Below, one piece after another: positions 29,956 through 39,411 of a DNA stretch of 39,411 nucleotides (positions are counted from its first letter, which is position 1; each line of letters opens with the position of its first letter). A program made the position numbers and the translations under genes. The notes below the pieces were generated by a model. That model saw nothing but the letters and a program-made list of their open reading frames with translations. It had not been told where the DNA came from and did not search any database. Source of the stretch: a virus. The DNA lies in IMG/VR virus record IMGVR_UViG_3300022198_005508, positions 1 through 39,411 of that record; one strand, 5' to 3'.

Positions 29956-29963
29956 AATAAATA
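29956..29963 (+). promoter_or_regulatory. Late promoter (AATAAATA)
   Basis: Immediately after the gp8 stop; a GAAGG lies further down, 9 nt before the next ATG. Confidence 0.5.
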
Positions 29964-29997
29964 ATAAGAAGCACAAAAAAACTTGAAGGTTAAATAG

Positions 29998-32900
29998 ATG
30001 CAAAATACAGATCTTAGTTTGCAACCATACTTTGATGATTTTACTGAAGATAAAAAATTTTATAAGGTATTATTCAAGCCAAACTATCCTGTACAGGCTA
30101 GAGAGTTAACCACTCTGCAGTCTATGCTACAATACCAAATTGAAAAATTTGGACAGCATGTATTTAAAGAAGGTTCGGTAGTTATTCCTGGTCAAACAGG
30201 ATACAATACTCAATATCATGCAGTATTAGTTCAACCAACTGTAAACTCTATTAGTTTTGAAACTATTAGAGAAAATTTAGTTGAAAGGACTGTTAGGGGA
30301 CTAACAAGTAATGTAGTTGCAACTGTAGTTAATAGTATTAGTGCCGAAGAATCTGAAAAATCTGTAGCTACATTATATGTAAAGTATACTTCATCTGGCA
30401 ATATTGTCAACGGAGTTCAGTTTACTAAATTTACTAGTGGAGAAACTTTAGTCGATGAATTTAATAATCCAGTAGCAGTGACAGCATCTCAAAACGCTAC
30501 TGATTATGTTGGAAGTGCCGCATACATTACTGAAGGAATATTTTTTATCAGGGGATTTTTTGTAACTGTACCTGCACAAACTATTATACTAGATCAATAT
30601 TCAAATTACCCATCTTATAAAATTGGGTTATCTGTACAAGAGTCTATAGTAACTGCAGAAACAGATTCTACTCTATATGATAATGCTGTCGGATCTTCTA
30701 ACTACACTGCTCCTGGCGCAGACAGACTAAAAATTGATGCAGTATTAACAAAACAAGATACTAATTTTGGAACAGACTCGGCATTTATTGAACTACTTAG
30801 ACTAGATGAAGGAAAATTAGTCGAGCAAGTCGATGCTTCAGTTTATGATGAACTGGAGAAAAATTTAGCCAGAAGAACTTATGATGAGTCTGGAAACTAT
30901 ACTATTAACAATATTAATCTTAGAATTCGTGAAACATATGACGACGGAAGAAATAATGGAGTTTACAAATTGAATGATGCTCTTCCAGATGGAAGAAAAG
31001 TATTAAATAGAAATCCAACTTCAGAAGATGGTAGTGCAATTAATGGTTTAGATTATTATACTATTGAATTGGATCCACTAAAAGCTTATGTAAAAGGATA
31101 TGAAATTAATAATACCAGTAAAAAATATTTAACAGTAGAAAAACCTAGATCATCATTAGCTTTAAATAACCAAGGCATTTCTTCAATTTTTGGTAATTAT
31201 TTTACATTGAAAGTGAATACTATTATTGGTGGAGTAATTCCAACAGGAACTACAATTCAGCTACTAAGTTCAGGAACTCAAGTCGGTCAATGTAGATCAT
31301 TAGCATTAATCTCTGGTGGAAGATTATTTGTATGTGATGTTACGATGTTTTCTGTCATCACTACAAATGAAGCAACACCAAATTTAGTGGTAGGAGATTT
31401 TATTTTTGGTTCAAATGGCAGTCAAGGAGTAGTTCATGGAGTAAATGGTAATATTATTACTGTAAGGCAAACTACTGGAGATTTTTCTAGTGGCGTATCA
31501 TTTTCTAATAGTAATAATTCTAGTACATATATTATAAACACTGCAGTAAATAATAAGATTGAAAATATAACTTCAATTTCTACATCTGGTGGTGCTACTG
31601 CAGAATTAGAGTTAGAAAAAGTTTCAATTTCTGGTTCCTCATTTGCAGTAACAAGCAATATTTTAACAGGAACTTCTACTCAATTTTCAAGAGATTTGAA
31701 AGCTGGCATGAAGCTTGAAATTGGCACTAATATTGCTACACTTCAATCTATTACTGGAGAATCTGCAACTTTATCTACTGGAAGTATTGCAGATGGAAAT
31801 TATTATTCTATTAAAAAATTAGTACCAAAATTAAAAACATTTGGCACTAATTTCTTTTCTAAATTTCCAAATACAGTTAAATCTACATCAGATTTGACAT
31901 ATTATAAAACTATAAACGAAACTAAAGTAGTAACTTCTGGTTCAGGTGGAGTAGGAAATATCACAATTTCAACTACTGCGGATTATTCAATTTCAACTGG
32001 AGATATTAGTGTATCTAATTCTTCTGGATTTGTGTCATATACAGTAAGTCCTTCATCTCAGTCCAATAGTGTAATTTTGGTAGTAAGTGATGCATCAATT
32101 GGATCTTCAGTATTAGTTACATATAAAGTACGAGTAAACAACCCAACATTAAAAGGCAAAACTTCTAATAAATTTACTAGTTTACTTGTAGATAAACAAA
32201 AAAATAATACAAATACTAAATATGGAACTAGAATTTCCGATAAAGAAATTTCATTAAAATTTTCTGATGTATATAGAATTCATGCAATTCATGAGGCTAT
32301 ATCATCATCGGATGCAAATACTAGTTTATTTGACAGTGTAGTAGTAAATAGTTCCAATCAAATTCAAGTTGGTGATGTATTATATCATGAATTAATTAGT
32401 GCAAGAGTCATTTCTATTAGTGGAAATACTTTATACATTAAGTACTTATCTTCCAATAAATTTCCAGTAATATTTACTCAGCCAATAGAAATTACAGTTG
32501 CAGGAAATTCTAATGTACAAGGAAAATTTGTTACTTCTGTAACAAATGGAAATTATAGAGATATTACAAATAACTTTAATTTAGTAAAAAATGATTCATC
32601 AGAATTTTATAATATCTCTAAATTAGTTAGAAATGATGGAAGACCAGTTCCAACCAACAAATTTATTGTAATATTTGATTATTATATTCATTCCAATACA
32701 TCAAATGATTTCTATACCGCAAATTCATACAATTTTAGTGAAGAGCCTTTTGCAACAGTTCCTACAACATACAACGGAATTGCATATACAGATATTGTAG
32801 ATTTTAGATATGAAACTGCTGCATCCTCAACTTCTGGGACATCTGGAACTCTATCGTCTCCTTTTGTTGAAACCAATTCTGCATTTGACTTATTTAATGC

Positions 32901-35900
32901 TACTTCACTAGCAAATAGACCTGTTAATGTATTTACCTACCCAGGAGAAATTATTAGTGCAGATTATAGTTACTACTTAGGAAGAATTGACAAAATTTTC
33001 CTAGATGAAAATAACAATTTATTGGCTCTAAAAGGATCCGAATCAAATTCTCCACAAGAACCTCAGGAAATTCAAAATTCACTATTACTAGCTACAGTTA
33101 CGATTCCTCCATACATGAAGGATGTTTCAACAGCTAGTGTAAAAATTAGTGACTTTAAACGTTATACAATGAAGGATATTTCATCAATTGATAAGCGTTT
33201 AGAGACTGTAGAAAATTTAACCTCACTAAATCTACTAGAAGTTGGAACTAACAGCTTATTAATACTAGATGAATTTGGAAACAATAGATTCAAAACGGGC
33301 TTTATTGCAGATAATTTTAAAAGTACTGACTTTGCAGATTTAAATAATGTTACATATACTGCGTCTATTGATACTGAAAATGCAATACTGAGACCATATC
33401 CATATGCAACAAAGATTGGAGTAAATTATGATGATGTTTCAACTACAGTGAAAAAAGGATCTATAGTAACATTACCATATACAGAAGTTGAATACATCAA
33501 ACAACAGTATGCAAGTAGAGTAGAAAATTTACAACCATTTGAAGTTATTTCATGGAATGGAGAAATTACACTTGAACCAAATAAAGATGTGTGGTTTGAC
33601 ACTGTTAGAACTGAGACTAATACTCAACAAATAGATTTAACCACTCCTTTTAGAGCACTATTTGATCGCACAACTGCACTAGCAGATCAATGGAATGATT
33701 GGAATAGAAATATTGTTCCTAGACTTCAAGTTGCAGGAGGAACATTAAATGTTAGTAATACTGGTAGTGTAGACAATACATTTACAACATTTACTCAAGA
33801 TATTGAAGTTGGAGACAGCATTAATAGTATTGAAGTAAACAGGTTTGTTCGTTCTAGACTAGTTTATTTAAGTGCTAATAAATTAAAAGCCAATACTGTA
33901 ATTCATTTCTTTGTTGATGAAGTTCTACATGATGAAATGATTTTCCCTCTGGATATCATTGACATGACCGAAAGGACTGGAACTTTTGTAATTGGAGAAA
34001 AGGTATTTTTATCTAATACTGATACAGTAACCACTCCTCCAGAATCAACTACTATAGAAACTACTGTAATTAGTTCATCTCTGGGAGATTATACTTCATC
34101 TAGTACATATCTATCAATACAGCCACCAACTACATCTGATGGAACTCAGTTAAATCCAACAATTTTAAATTCTACATTTTATGTTATTGGAGAAACTTCT
34201 GGTGCAATTGGAAAAGTAACCTTATTAAATTCGGCCAGAGTTAAAACAGATGCAGCTGGTAGCTTAGAAACATTTTTAGTAATTCCTCCAGATACTTTTG
34301 AGACTGGCAATTTATCCTTTAAAGTTTGTGATCAAATTACTGGAACTTCAATTTATGGTATTTCTGATACTAATGCAGTAGCTACATATGATACTTTAGG
34401 AACTACTGTGAATTTGACCAGTAACATTATGTCTCTAGATTTGCCAGAAATTTCTTCTGGTCCAATTAGAGGAACTACAGTAAGATTTATTCCATTCCCA
34501 CCACCACCACCACCAGCTGGACGAGATCCAATAGCTCAATCATTCTATGTAGATTCCCAGGGTGGAGTGTTCTTATCTTCAATTGATTTATATTTCCAGT
34601 CAAAAGATCCAACAATTCCAGTTTCTATTGAAATTAGAACAATGGAGAACGGAACACTTACTGATACTGTAGTTCCAAACTCAGTTGCAGTAGTTCAGGC
34701 TTCTGATGTAAAAATTTCTTCCGATGCTTCTCTTGCGACTAAATTTACATTCCCATCTGTAGTATATCTAAATCAAGACACATATTACGCATTTGTGGCA
34801 AGAAGTGATTCAAAATTATATAAAATTTGGGTTTCTAGACTCAATGATTCTGATGTAACCACTGCTTATGCTATTGATAAACAACCATATTCTGGGTCAC
34901 TATTTAAATCTCAGAACATGTCCACTTGGACTCCAGATGATTTTGAAGATGTTAAATTTACAATTAATCGAGCAAAATTTGCTACTAACTCAACATACAC
35001 TTGTGTATTAAATAACGATCCAATTGCAGATGCAGCACTAATTCAAAGTCCATTGCAAATGACTTTGAATTCATCTGAAATTAGAGTTTTTCAGCCAAAT
35101 CATTGTATGAATACTACACAAAATTATGTTAAAATTTCTGGTGTTACTTCAGATGCTCCTGCAACTATACTAAGCAATCCAATTACAATAACGTATATTG
35201 GAAATGTTACTGTAGGAAATGCAGCATCAACTACATGGCAGACAATTAATGGGGCACCTGTCAGTGCATCTAATCCTGGTTATGTAATGATTGATAACGA
35301 AATTATTACATACGCTTCTATATCAGGAAATACTTTAGGTATTGTTGAAAGAGGTGTTGCAGGAACTACTGCAACTGGACATAGCGGAAATGCCCCAGTA
35401 ATGTGTTACAATTTAAATGGAATTCCACTAATAGAAATTAATAAAGTGCACAAAATAACAGAAGTTATTGATTTTGATAATTACAAAATTTCAACTATTA
35501 GTAAAGCATCTTCAGATTTAAGAAGTGGAGGAGATACTGCAAAAGCTTCTAAGAATATTCAGTATGAAGAATTATATCCAGATTTAAATAATCTAGTTCT
35601 TCCATCTACAGATATGTCTATAACATTTACTAGTGTAAGTGGAAGTTCTCTATATGGTGCTGCCAATTCATTTACACAACTAAACGAAGAGTCTGTTGAA
35701 AATAGACAATATTCTAGAATGAACTCATCTAGATTAATTGCATCCGCCCCAAATACTGCTGTATACTATCCAGGGTATCCATATACTTTAAAATTAAATG
35801 TAAAAATGTCTTCTAATTTAGATAATGTTAGCCCTGTACTAGAATTATACGGATCTGCCATTAATACGGTGTCTAATAGGTTAAGTAAAAAACTTATAGA

Positions 35901-36300
35901 TAATAGTGTTGATATTTCAGCAGAATTAACACCTTCATCTGGTTTCTATTCATCATACATAACTAAAAAAGTTACATTAGAAGGAGTATCTACATCAATT
36001 AAAGTATTCTTGGATGCAGTTAGAACTCAAGGTTTAAATGGAAATTACTCTGATATTAAAGTATTTGTTAGAACTGTTGGTGATGGAAATCTAGGATCAT
36101 TTAATGAAACTGGTTATGTAGAGGTTCCAGCAGTATCATATCCAAAATCTTCAAATTCTAATGATTACAAAGCTTTTGAGTTTGAGTTGAAAAATTTACC
36201 TGAATTTAAACAATATGCAGTAAAAATTTGTATGATTAGTGAAGATCAAACAAATAACATTAAAATTAGAAACTTTAGAGCTATTTCTCTAGCAGTATAA
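29998..36300 (+). CDS. Giant baseplate/tail protein with DUF4815-like N-terminus
   Basis: 2100 residues. The N-terminal ~400 residues (LQPYFDDFTEDKKFYKVLFK, ARELTTLQSMLQYQIEKFGQ, FKEGSVVIPGQTGYNTQYHA) match the DUF4815 family found in tailed phages of cyanobacteria and related hosts. The middle is beta-rich. A run of seven Pro (from about 1501) followed by GRDPIAQSFYVDSQGGVFLS marks the start of the C-terminal third, with a lectin-like stretch (VSIEIRTMENGTL). Near 1760-1800 is a module VMIDNEIITYASI...IVERGVAG shared with gp7. It takes the place of gp9/gp10 in the gene order, so it may connect baseplate and fibres; that is inference. Confidence 0.8.
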   Translation: MQNTDLSLQPYFDDFTEDKKFYKVLFKPNYPVQARELTTLQSMLQYQIEKFGQHVFKEGSVVIPGQTGYNTQYHAVLVQPTVNSISFETIRENLVERTVRGLTSNVVATVVNSISAEESEKSVATLYVKYTSSGNIVNGVQFTKFTSGETLVDEFNNPVAVTASQNATDYVGSAAYITEGIFFIRGFFVTVPAQTIILDQYSNYPSYKIGLSVQESIVTAETDSTLYDNAVGSSNYTAPGADRLKIDAVLTKQDTNFGTDSAFIELLRLDEGKLVEQVDASVYDELEKNLARRTYDESGNYTINNINLRIRETYDDGRNNGVYKLNDALPDGRKVLNRNPTSEDGSAINGLDYYTIELDPLKAYVKGYEINNTSKKYLTVEKPRSSLALNNQGISSIFGNYFTLKVNTIIGGVIPTGTTIQLLSSGTQVGQCRSLALISGGRLFVCDVTMFSVITTNEATPNLVVGDFIFGSNGSQGVVHGVNGNIITVRQTTGDFSSGVSFSNSNNSSTYIINTAVNNKIENITSISTSGGATAELELEKVSISGSSFAVTSNILTGTSTQFSRDLKAGMKLEIGTNIATLQSITGESATLSTGSIADGNYYSIKKLVPKLKTFGTNFFSKFPNTVKSTSDLTYYKTINETKVVTSGSGGVGNITISTTADYSISTGDISVSNSSGFVSYTVSPSSQSNSVILVVSDASIGSSVLVTYKVRVNNPTLKGKTSNKFTSLLVDKQKNNTNTKYGTRISDKEISLKFSDVYRIHAIHEAISSSDANTSLFDSVVVNSSNQIQVGDVLYHELISARVISISGNTLYIKYLSSNKFPVIFTQPIEITVAGNSNVQGKFVTSVTNGNYRDITNNFNLVKNDSSEFYNISKLVRNDGRPVPTNKFIVIFDYYIHSNTSNDFYTANSYNFSEEPFATVPTTYNGIAYTDIVDFRYETAASSTSGTSGTLSSPFVETNSAFDLFNATSLANRPVNVFTYPGEIISADYSYYLGRIDKIFLDENNNLLALKGSESNSPQEPQEIQNSLLLATVTIPPYMKDVSTASVKISDFKRYTMKDISSIDKRLETVENLTSLNLLEVGTNSLLILDEFGNNRFKTGFIADNFKSTDFADLNNVTYTASIDTENAILRPYPYATKIGVNYDDVSTTVKKGSIVTLPYTEVEYIKQQYASRVENLQPFEVISWNGEITLEPNKDVWFDTVRTETNTQQIDLTTPFRALFDRTTALADQWNDWNRNIVPRLQVAGGTLNVSNTGSVDNTFTTFTQDIEVGDSINSIEVNRFVRSRLVYLSANKLKANTVIHFFVDEVLHDEMIFPLDIIDMTERTGTFVIGEKVFLSNTDTVTTPPESTTIETTVISSSLGDYTSSSTYLSIQPPTTSDGTQLNPTILNSTFYVIGETSGAIGKVTLLNSARVKTDAAGSLETFLVIPPDTFETGNLSFKVCDQITGTSIYGISDTNAVATYDTLGTTVNLTSNIMSLDLPEISSGPIRGTTVRFIPFPPPPPPAGRDPIAQSFYVDSQGGVFLSSIDLYFQSKDPTIPVSIEIRTMENGTLTDTVVPNSVAVVQASDVKISSDASLATKFTFPSVVYLNQDTYYAFVARSDSKLYKIWVSRLNDSDVTTAYAIDKQPYSGSLFKSQNMSTWTPDDFEDVKFTINRAKFATNSTYTCVLNNDPIADAALIQSPLQMTLNSSEIRVFQPNHCMNTTQNYVKISGVTSDAPATILSNPITITYIGNVTVGNAASTTWQTINGAPVSASNPGYVMIDNEIITYASISGNTLGIVERGVAGTTATGHSGNAPVMCYNLNGIPLIEINKVHKITEVIDFDNYKISTISKASSDLRSGGDTAKASKNIQYEELYPDLNNLVLPSTDMSITFTSVSGSSLYGAANSFTQLNEESVENRQYSRMNSSRLIASAPNTAVYYPGYPYTLKLNVKMSSNLDNVSPVLELYGSAINTVSNRLSKKLIDNSVDISAELTPSSGFYSSYITKKVTLEGVSTSIKVFLDAVRTQGLNGNYSDIKVFVRTVGDGNLGSFNETGYVEVPAVSYPKSSNSNDYKAFEFELKNLPEFKQYAVKICMISEDQTNNIKIRNFRAISLAV

Positions 36301-36304
36301 AATT

Positions 36305-36538
36305 ATGAAAAAAGTAATGGTAGATGGACACCCAGGATTATACAGAGACCTTGAAAGTGGTGCCATAGTAAATGATAACTTATATGAATATGAATCCTAC
36401 ATGAAAAGTTATCAGAATAGAAAAGATAAGTTTGATAAAATTAATCAAATTGAAAATGATCTCAGTACATTAAAATCTGAGATGTCTGAAATTAAAAATT
36501 TGCTATTAGAATTACATGAACGAACTTCCCCTAACTAA
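36305..36538 (+). CDS. Small coiled-coil protein
   Basis: 77 residues. The N-terminal part (MVDGHPGLYRDLESGAIVND) is a conserved-looking turn motif. From about residue 40 there is a heptad-spaced coiled coil (IENDLSTLKSEMSEIKNLLL). Such proteins occur between the tail-fibre and neck genes of T4-type cyanophages. It overlaps the next gene by 23 nt. May trimerise as a small fibre or chaperone. Confidence 0.7.
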   Translation: MKKVMVDGHPGLYRDLESGAIVNDNLYEYESYMKSYQNRKDKFDKINQIENDLSTLKSEMSEIKNLLLELHERTSPN

Positions 36539-36674
36539 ACAGTTTACTCTTCAAAAAATTTATAATGATATAGACACTTTGAATGAAGAGGAAGCTAAAA
36601 AAATAGCAAAGGAATTTGCTAGACTATACCATATGCAACAACATGTTGTGATGAATTTATTAATTAGAAAATAA
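36516..36674 (+). CDS. Small helical protein
   Basis: 52 residues, MNELPLTKQFTLQKIYNDID..., two helices (NEEEAKKIAKEFARLYHMQQ; HVVMNLLIRK). It overlaps the preceding coiled-coil gene by 23 nt in another frame and ends on the late promoter. No family named; conserved position suggests a virion or assembly role. Confidence 0.65.
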   Translation: MNELPLTKQFTLQKIYNDIDTLNEEEAKKIAKEFARLYHMQQHVVMNLLIRK

Positions 36675-36682
36675 TATAAATA
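36675..36682 (+). promoter_or_regulatory. Exact T4 late promoter (TATAAATA)
   Basis: Perfect match to the T4 consensus. The transcript would start near 36688, 18 nt before the next ATG. Confidence 0.7.
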
Positions 36683-36705
36683 TTAGAGAAACCTCTATAT
36701 TAATA

Positions 36706-37041
36706 ATGGCAGCTGTAAAGAACTTGTATGTTGATCAAGGATCTGATTTTAATGCTGAAATAACATTATATGATTATTTTAATCAACCTTGGAATTTAGC
36801 TTCTTATACAAGTGTAAATGCAAAGATAAAAAAATCTTATTACAGTACAAATTCTGTAAATTTTACAGCAACTTTTGTAAGTGATCGAACAAGTGGATCT
36901 ATATTATTGACTTTATCTTCTTCTCAAACATCTTCTTTAGAACAAGGAAGATACCTGTATGATGTAGTAATTACTCATTTGGATGGCACAAAAACCAGAG
37001 TAATAGAGGGAATTGTTACTATTAATCCTGGAGTAACATGA
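36706..37041 (+). CDS. Small Ig-like/BppU-N-like structural protein
   Basis: 111 residues, LYVDQGSDFNAEITLYDYFN..., nearly all beta: 'D-x-G-x-x-F...L-x-x-P-W-N-L-x-x-Y' then paired strands and a final VIEGIVTINPGV. This resembles the N-terminal domain of phage BppU-type baseplate proteins, which sit between baseplate and receptor-binding parts. Assignment is by pattern only. It overlaps the next gene by 4 nt. Confidence 0.65.
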   Translation: MAAVKNLYVDQGSDFNAEITLYDYFNQPWNLASYTSVNAKIKKSYYSTNSVNFTATFVSDRTSGSILLTLSSSQTSSLEQGRYLYDVVITHLDGTKTRVIEGIVTINPGVT

Positions 37042-37244
37042 AAACAAATGTAAGAGTCTCAAATCAACCTCAAGTAATAACTGTTGCAACAAACTTTGCA
37101 GCTAAAATTTCATCTGCAGTTGATGTTGACATGACAAATGCATCAACAGGGGCTCTATTACAATATGATGATACAACCAAAACTTGGTATGCAAGAACTA
37201 TTATAGAAGAAAGTGGTTTAATTATAAATTGCGGAAACTACTAA
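37038..37244 (+). CDS. Small conserved-looking fibre-region protein
   Basis: 68 residues, MKTNVRVSNQPQVITVATNF..., with the segment GALLQYDDTTKTWYARTIIE, a 'L-Q-Y-D-x-x-T-x-x-W' motif widespread in phage tail-fibre proteins, where it forms a strand pair. Probably a small fibre or fibre-attachment component. Confidence 0.65.
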   Translation: MKTNVRVSNQPQVITVATNFAAKISSAVDVDMTNASTGALLQYDDTTKTWYARTIIEESGLIINCGNY

Positions 37245-37262
37245 CTATTAGGAAGTAAAAAA

Positions 37263-39014
37263 ATGGCAACAATTATTAAAATTAAAAGATCTTCTGGAAC
37301 TAGTCAACCAAACCTTGGTCAAGGTGAATTAGGTTATTCCTGGGGTGCTGGAACTTACACAGACGCACAAAATGCCACAGTATCATCTTATGGTAAGATG
37401 TACTTGGGTACTGGTACTGAAACTAGTGGAATTGCGGCAAACATAGAAGTTATTGGTGGTAAGTATTTCACCGATATGCTTGACCATGGACATGGTATAT
37501 TAACAGCAAACTCAGCAGTTATTGTTGATTCTGCGAGTAAAATTAATGTTTGGAATGTAGATAATTTAAGCCTAGATGCAAATACAATTTCATCTACTGA
37601 TACAGATGGAGACATTGTAATTGACCCAAATGGTACTGGGGAAATTGTTGTTCCAGATGATACATATTTAACTTTTGGTACAAGTAAGGATACTAAAATT
37701 AAATATGACGAAGCTACTGACGATAGACTAGAAGTAACTGGTGCTGATTGGAATTTTGCATCTGGTGTTGCAATCAGTGTTAGTGATAGTACTGCATCCA
37801 CAGATACAACTTCTGGAGCTTTTGTTGTATCTGGTGGAGTTGGTATTGGAGGAAATCTAAATGTAGGTGGTTCCTTAAATTCTGGATCTTTAACTGTAAT
37901 TGATTTTACAGCTTCTGGAGATTTAACAGTTCAAGGTGGAGATATTAATGTAATTGCAACCGCAACAAATATTAATATTAAAGATAATACTCCTAGTGCT
38001 CTTGCAATTAAAGAAGGTACTAATGAATATATTAAAATTGACACTACAGATGGTTTTGAATTAATTACATTAGGAACTTCAAATGTTGTTATTTCTAATG
38101 ATTTGTCAGTTAATGGTGGAGATCTTACAACAAATCAAACTACATTTAATCTATTAAATGCAACTGCTACTACAGTAAATGCATTTGGTGCTGCAACCAC
38201 TATTAACATTGGTACTTCTGCAACTACTACAGACTTTGGTGATTTAAAAATTAATGGATCTACTATTTTTGGAGATGAAAATGGTCAAACTATTACCTTT
38301 GATCCTTATCCTGCTGGTGGAGACGCTGGTGGTGATGTCGTTGTCAGGGGTAACTTTAAGGTAACTGGTACTACAACTACGGTAAATTCTACCGTAATGA
38401 CAGTAAATGATCCAATCTTTACCTTAGGTGATGCTATCAGTGAAAAGGTACTAAAAAATTCTGCATCTAATGGTGCAACTACACTAACACTTGATAATAC
38501 AACAGGTTTAAACACTGGCGATATTATCACTGGAGATGCAAATATTCCTGCAAATACTACAATTACAGTAGATAGTGCAACACAAGTAACATTAAGTGCT
38601 GCATTGACAGGTGGGATTGCAGCTGGAACTACTCTGACCTTCACTCAAGGTGCAGATGATAACATGGATCGTGGTATTGAATACAGATACTACAACGGAA
38701 GCCTTAAGACTGGATTCTTTGGTTATGATGAATCTGGAATCTCTGAGGATGTAACCACATATTATTTCACATATATTCCAGATGCAACAAATAGTGGAAA
38801 CGTATTTACTGGAACAAGAGGTAGTGCATACTTCAAGACTGTAAAGCTTGATGATGGTGTTCTAAATGGTGTTGCATTCTTTGATCAGTATAAGAGACTA
38901 ACTAGAACAGTAGCAGCAGGAACTTCTGATGCAACTACTTCTAATCAAATTTTAACTGTAGATGGATCTGGAGTTCCTGTTTGGACTACAACTCTTGACG
39001 GTGGAACCTACTGA
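37263..39014 (+). CDS. Tail-fibre-like protein
   Basis: 583 residues. It begins MATIIKIKRSSGTSQPNLGQ...GELGYSW, a start typical of phage fibre proteins. Then GEIVVPDDTYLTFGT and TTSGAFVVSGGVGIGGNLNV (about 180-200), a known fibre repeat; TTTTVNSTVMTVNDPIFTLG (about 370-390); a 'TTLTLDNTTGLNTGDIITGD' module (about 405-460); and a Cys-free C-terminus ending PVWTTTLDGGTY. It is Thr/Gly/Asn-rich and beta-structured. No intramolecular chaperone is seen. A ribosome-binding site AGGAAG precedes the ATG. Probably receptor binding or a fibre shaft. Confidence 0.8.
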   Translation: MATIIKIKRSSGTSQPNLGQGELGYSWGAGTYTDAQNATVSSYGKMYLGTGTETSGIAANIEVIGGKYFTDMLDHGHGILTANSAVIVDSASKINVWNVDNLSLDANTISSTDTDGDIVIDPNGTGEIVVPDDTYLTFGTSKDTKIKYDEATDDRLEVTGADWNFASGVAISVSDSTASTDTTSGAFVVSGGVGIGGNLNVGGSLNSGSLTVIDFTASGDLTVQGGDINVIATATNINIKDNTPSALAIKEGTNEYIKIDTTDGFELITLGTSNVVISNDLSVNGGDLTTNQTTFNLLNATATTVNAFGAATTINIGTSATTTDFGDLKINGSTIFGDENGQTITFDPYPAGGDAGGDVVVRGNFKVTGTTTTVNSTVMTVNDPIFTLGDAISEKVLKNSASNGATTLTLDNTTGLNTGDIITGDANIPANTTITVDSATQVTLSAALTGGIAAGTTLTFTQGADDNMDRGIEYRYYNGSLKTGFFGYDESGISEDVTTYYFTYIPDATNSGNVFTGTRGSAYFKTVKLDDGVLNGVAFFDQYKRLTRTVAAGTSDATTSNQILTVDGSGVPVWTTTLDGGTY

Positions 39015-39020
39015 TAAATA
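39013..39020 (+). promoter_or_regulatory. Late promoter (GATAAATA) over a stop codon
   Basis: Starts inside the TGA of the fibre gene, 20 nt before the next ATG; a GAGG lies in front of that ATG. Confidence 0.55.
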
Positions 39021-39040
39021 ATTAAAACCATGAGGTAATT

Positions 39041-39256
39041 ATGAATCCAGATGAAGTAAACAATTTGTTGTCAGTCATGCAAAAGAAAATAAATGATCTG
39101 ACATCTCAAAATATTATGCTTGAAGCTAAGGTAATTTACCTTAATAATATTGTAACTTCACTGCAAAAACAAGTTCCTGTGTCTGATGGAGGATCTTTCG
39201 GTGAATCTTCTGACACAGAAACTAAAGAACCAGTAAAATCTAGAAGGTCAGCATAA
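39041..39256 (+). CDS. Small coiled-coil protein before gp13
   Basis: 71 residues, MNPDEVNNLLSVMQKKINDL..., a heptad coiled coil over about 5-45 and a disordered Ser/Asp/Glu/Lys tail ending SRRSA. It shares one base with the gp13 start (TAATG). Likely a small virion or assembly protein. Confidence 0.7.
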   Translation: MNPDEVNNLLSVMQKKINDLTSQNIMLEAKVIYLNNIVTSLQKQVPVSDGGSFGESSDTETKEPVKSRRSA

Positions 39257-39411
39257 TGGCAAAACCAAGTAGCAGAGTACAATTAAAAGAATATTGTCTT
39301 CGTAAACTTGGTAAGCCAGTGATTGAAATTAACGTGGACGATGATCAGATTGAAGATCTAATTGATGATACCATTCAACTCTTCAATGAAAGAGCATATA
39401 ATGGTATGGAG
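39256..39411 (+). CDS. gp13: Neck protein gp13 (5' part)
   Basis: The first 52 residues, MAKPSSRVQLKEYCLRKLGK..., followed by VIEINVDDDQIEDLIDDTIQ. The pattern 'R-x-x-x-K-x-Y-C-L-R-x-L-G-x-P-V-x-x-I-N-V-D-x-D-Q' is the characteristic start of gp13 in T4-type phages, and the position after the fibre/baseplate genes fits. gp13 with gp14 closes the filled head and receives the tail. The gene is cut by the window end. Confidence 0.9.
   Translation, partial: MAKPSSRVQLKEYCLRKLGKPVIEINVDDDQIEDLIDDTIQLFNERAYNGME

Overview
The window looks like part of a large T4-type tailed phage (myovirus) genome, most likely a cyanophage. The right two thirds carry a collinear baseplate and tail block: gp25, gp6, gp7, gp8, a giant DUF4815-type protein, fibre proteins and the start of neck protein gp13. 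T4-type late promoters (TATAAATA or close variants) lie in front of several of these genes. A cyanobacterial host is inferred from the forms of gp7, gp8 and the DUF4815 protein, from weak use of Shine-Dalgarno sites, and from GC-rich genes of Synechococcus/Cyanobium-like composition. No photosynthesis gene, tRNA, integrase or CRISPR array was seen, so the host is not proven. Every gene except one reads on the + strand.

Layout. (1) 1-429: 3' end of an unrecognised, AT-rich gene. (2) 476-5723: early-type region with an SF2 helicase and three compact operons of tiny overlapping genes. These include several small membrane proteins, a metallophosphoesterase and an MGTRSRIG-type phage protein. Each operon starts at a consensus sigma70-like promoter (TTGACA-17 bp-TATAAT-like). 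(3) 5773-6111: a late-promoter gene whose N-terminus resembles the capsid-targeting sequence of T4 internal proteins. (4) 6112-6649: non-coding, with a perfect 18-bp inverted repeat containing DnaA-box-like sequences, then four 30-bp direct repeats. (5) 6650-9285: a string of very small, mostly acidic genes in promoter/stem-loop cassettes, including a duplicated three-gene set. (6) 9365-12727: the same cassette layout, but mostly GC-rich genes. (7) 12900-13355: an AT-rich HNH endonuclease inserted at a sharp composition boundary, facing a minus-strand P-loop kinase (13367-14005) that also carries a capsid-targeting-like N-terminus. (8) 14064-39411: the late structural module.

How it fits together. 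The left half looks like host-takeover genes expressed by host RNA polymerase. The -35 box often sits in a G/C-rich stem-loop that may end the previous transcript, and a short hairpin often lies at the predicted 5' end of the next one. A 17-19 bp palindrome spans the stop codon of several genes just upstream. This resembles the 'promoter early stem-loop' (PeSL) cassettes described in T4-type phages, which are thought to promote gene shuffling. The right half is read from late promoters and builds the baseplate, fibres and neck; the two proteins with capsid-targeting-like N-termini may be packaged in the head and delivered with the DNA. All functions are read by eye; no database search was run.
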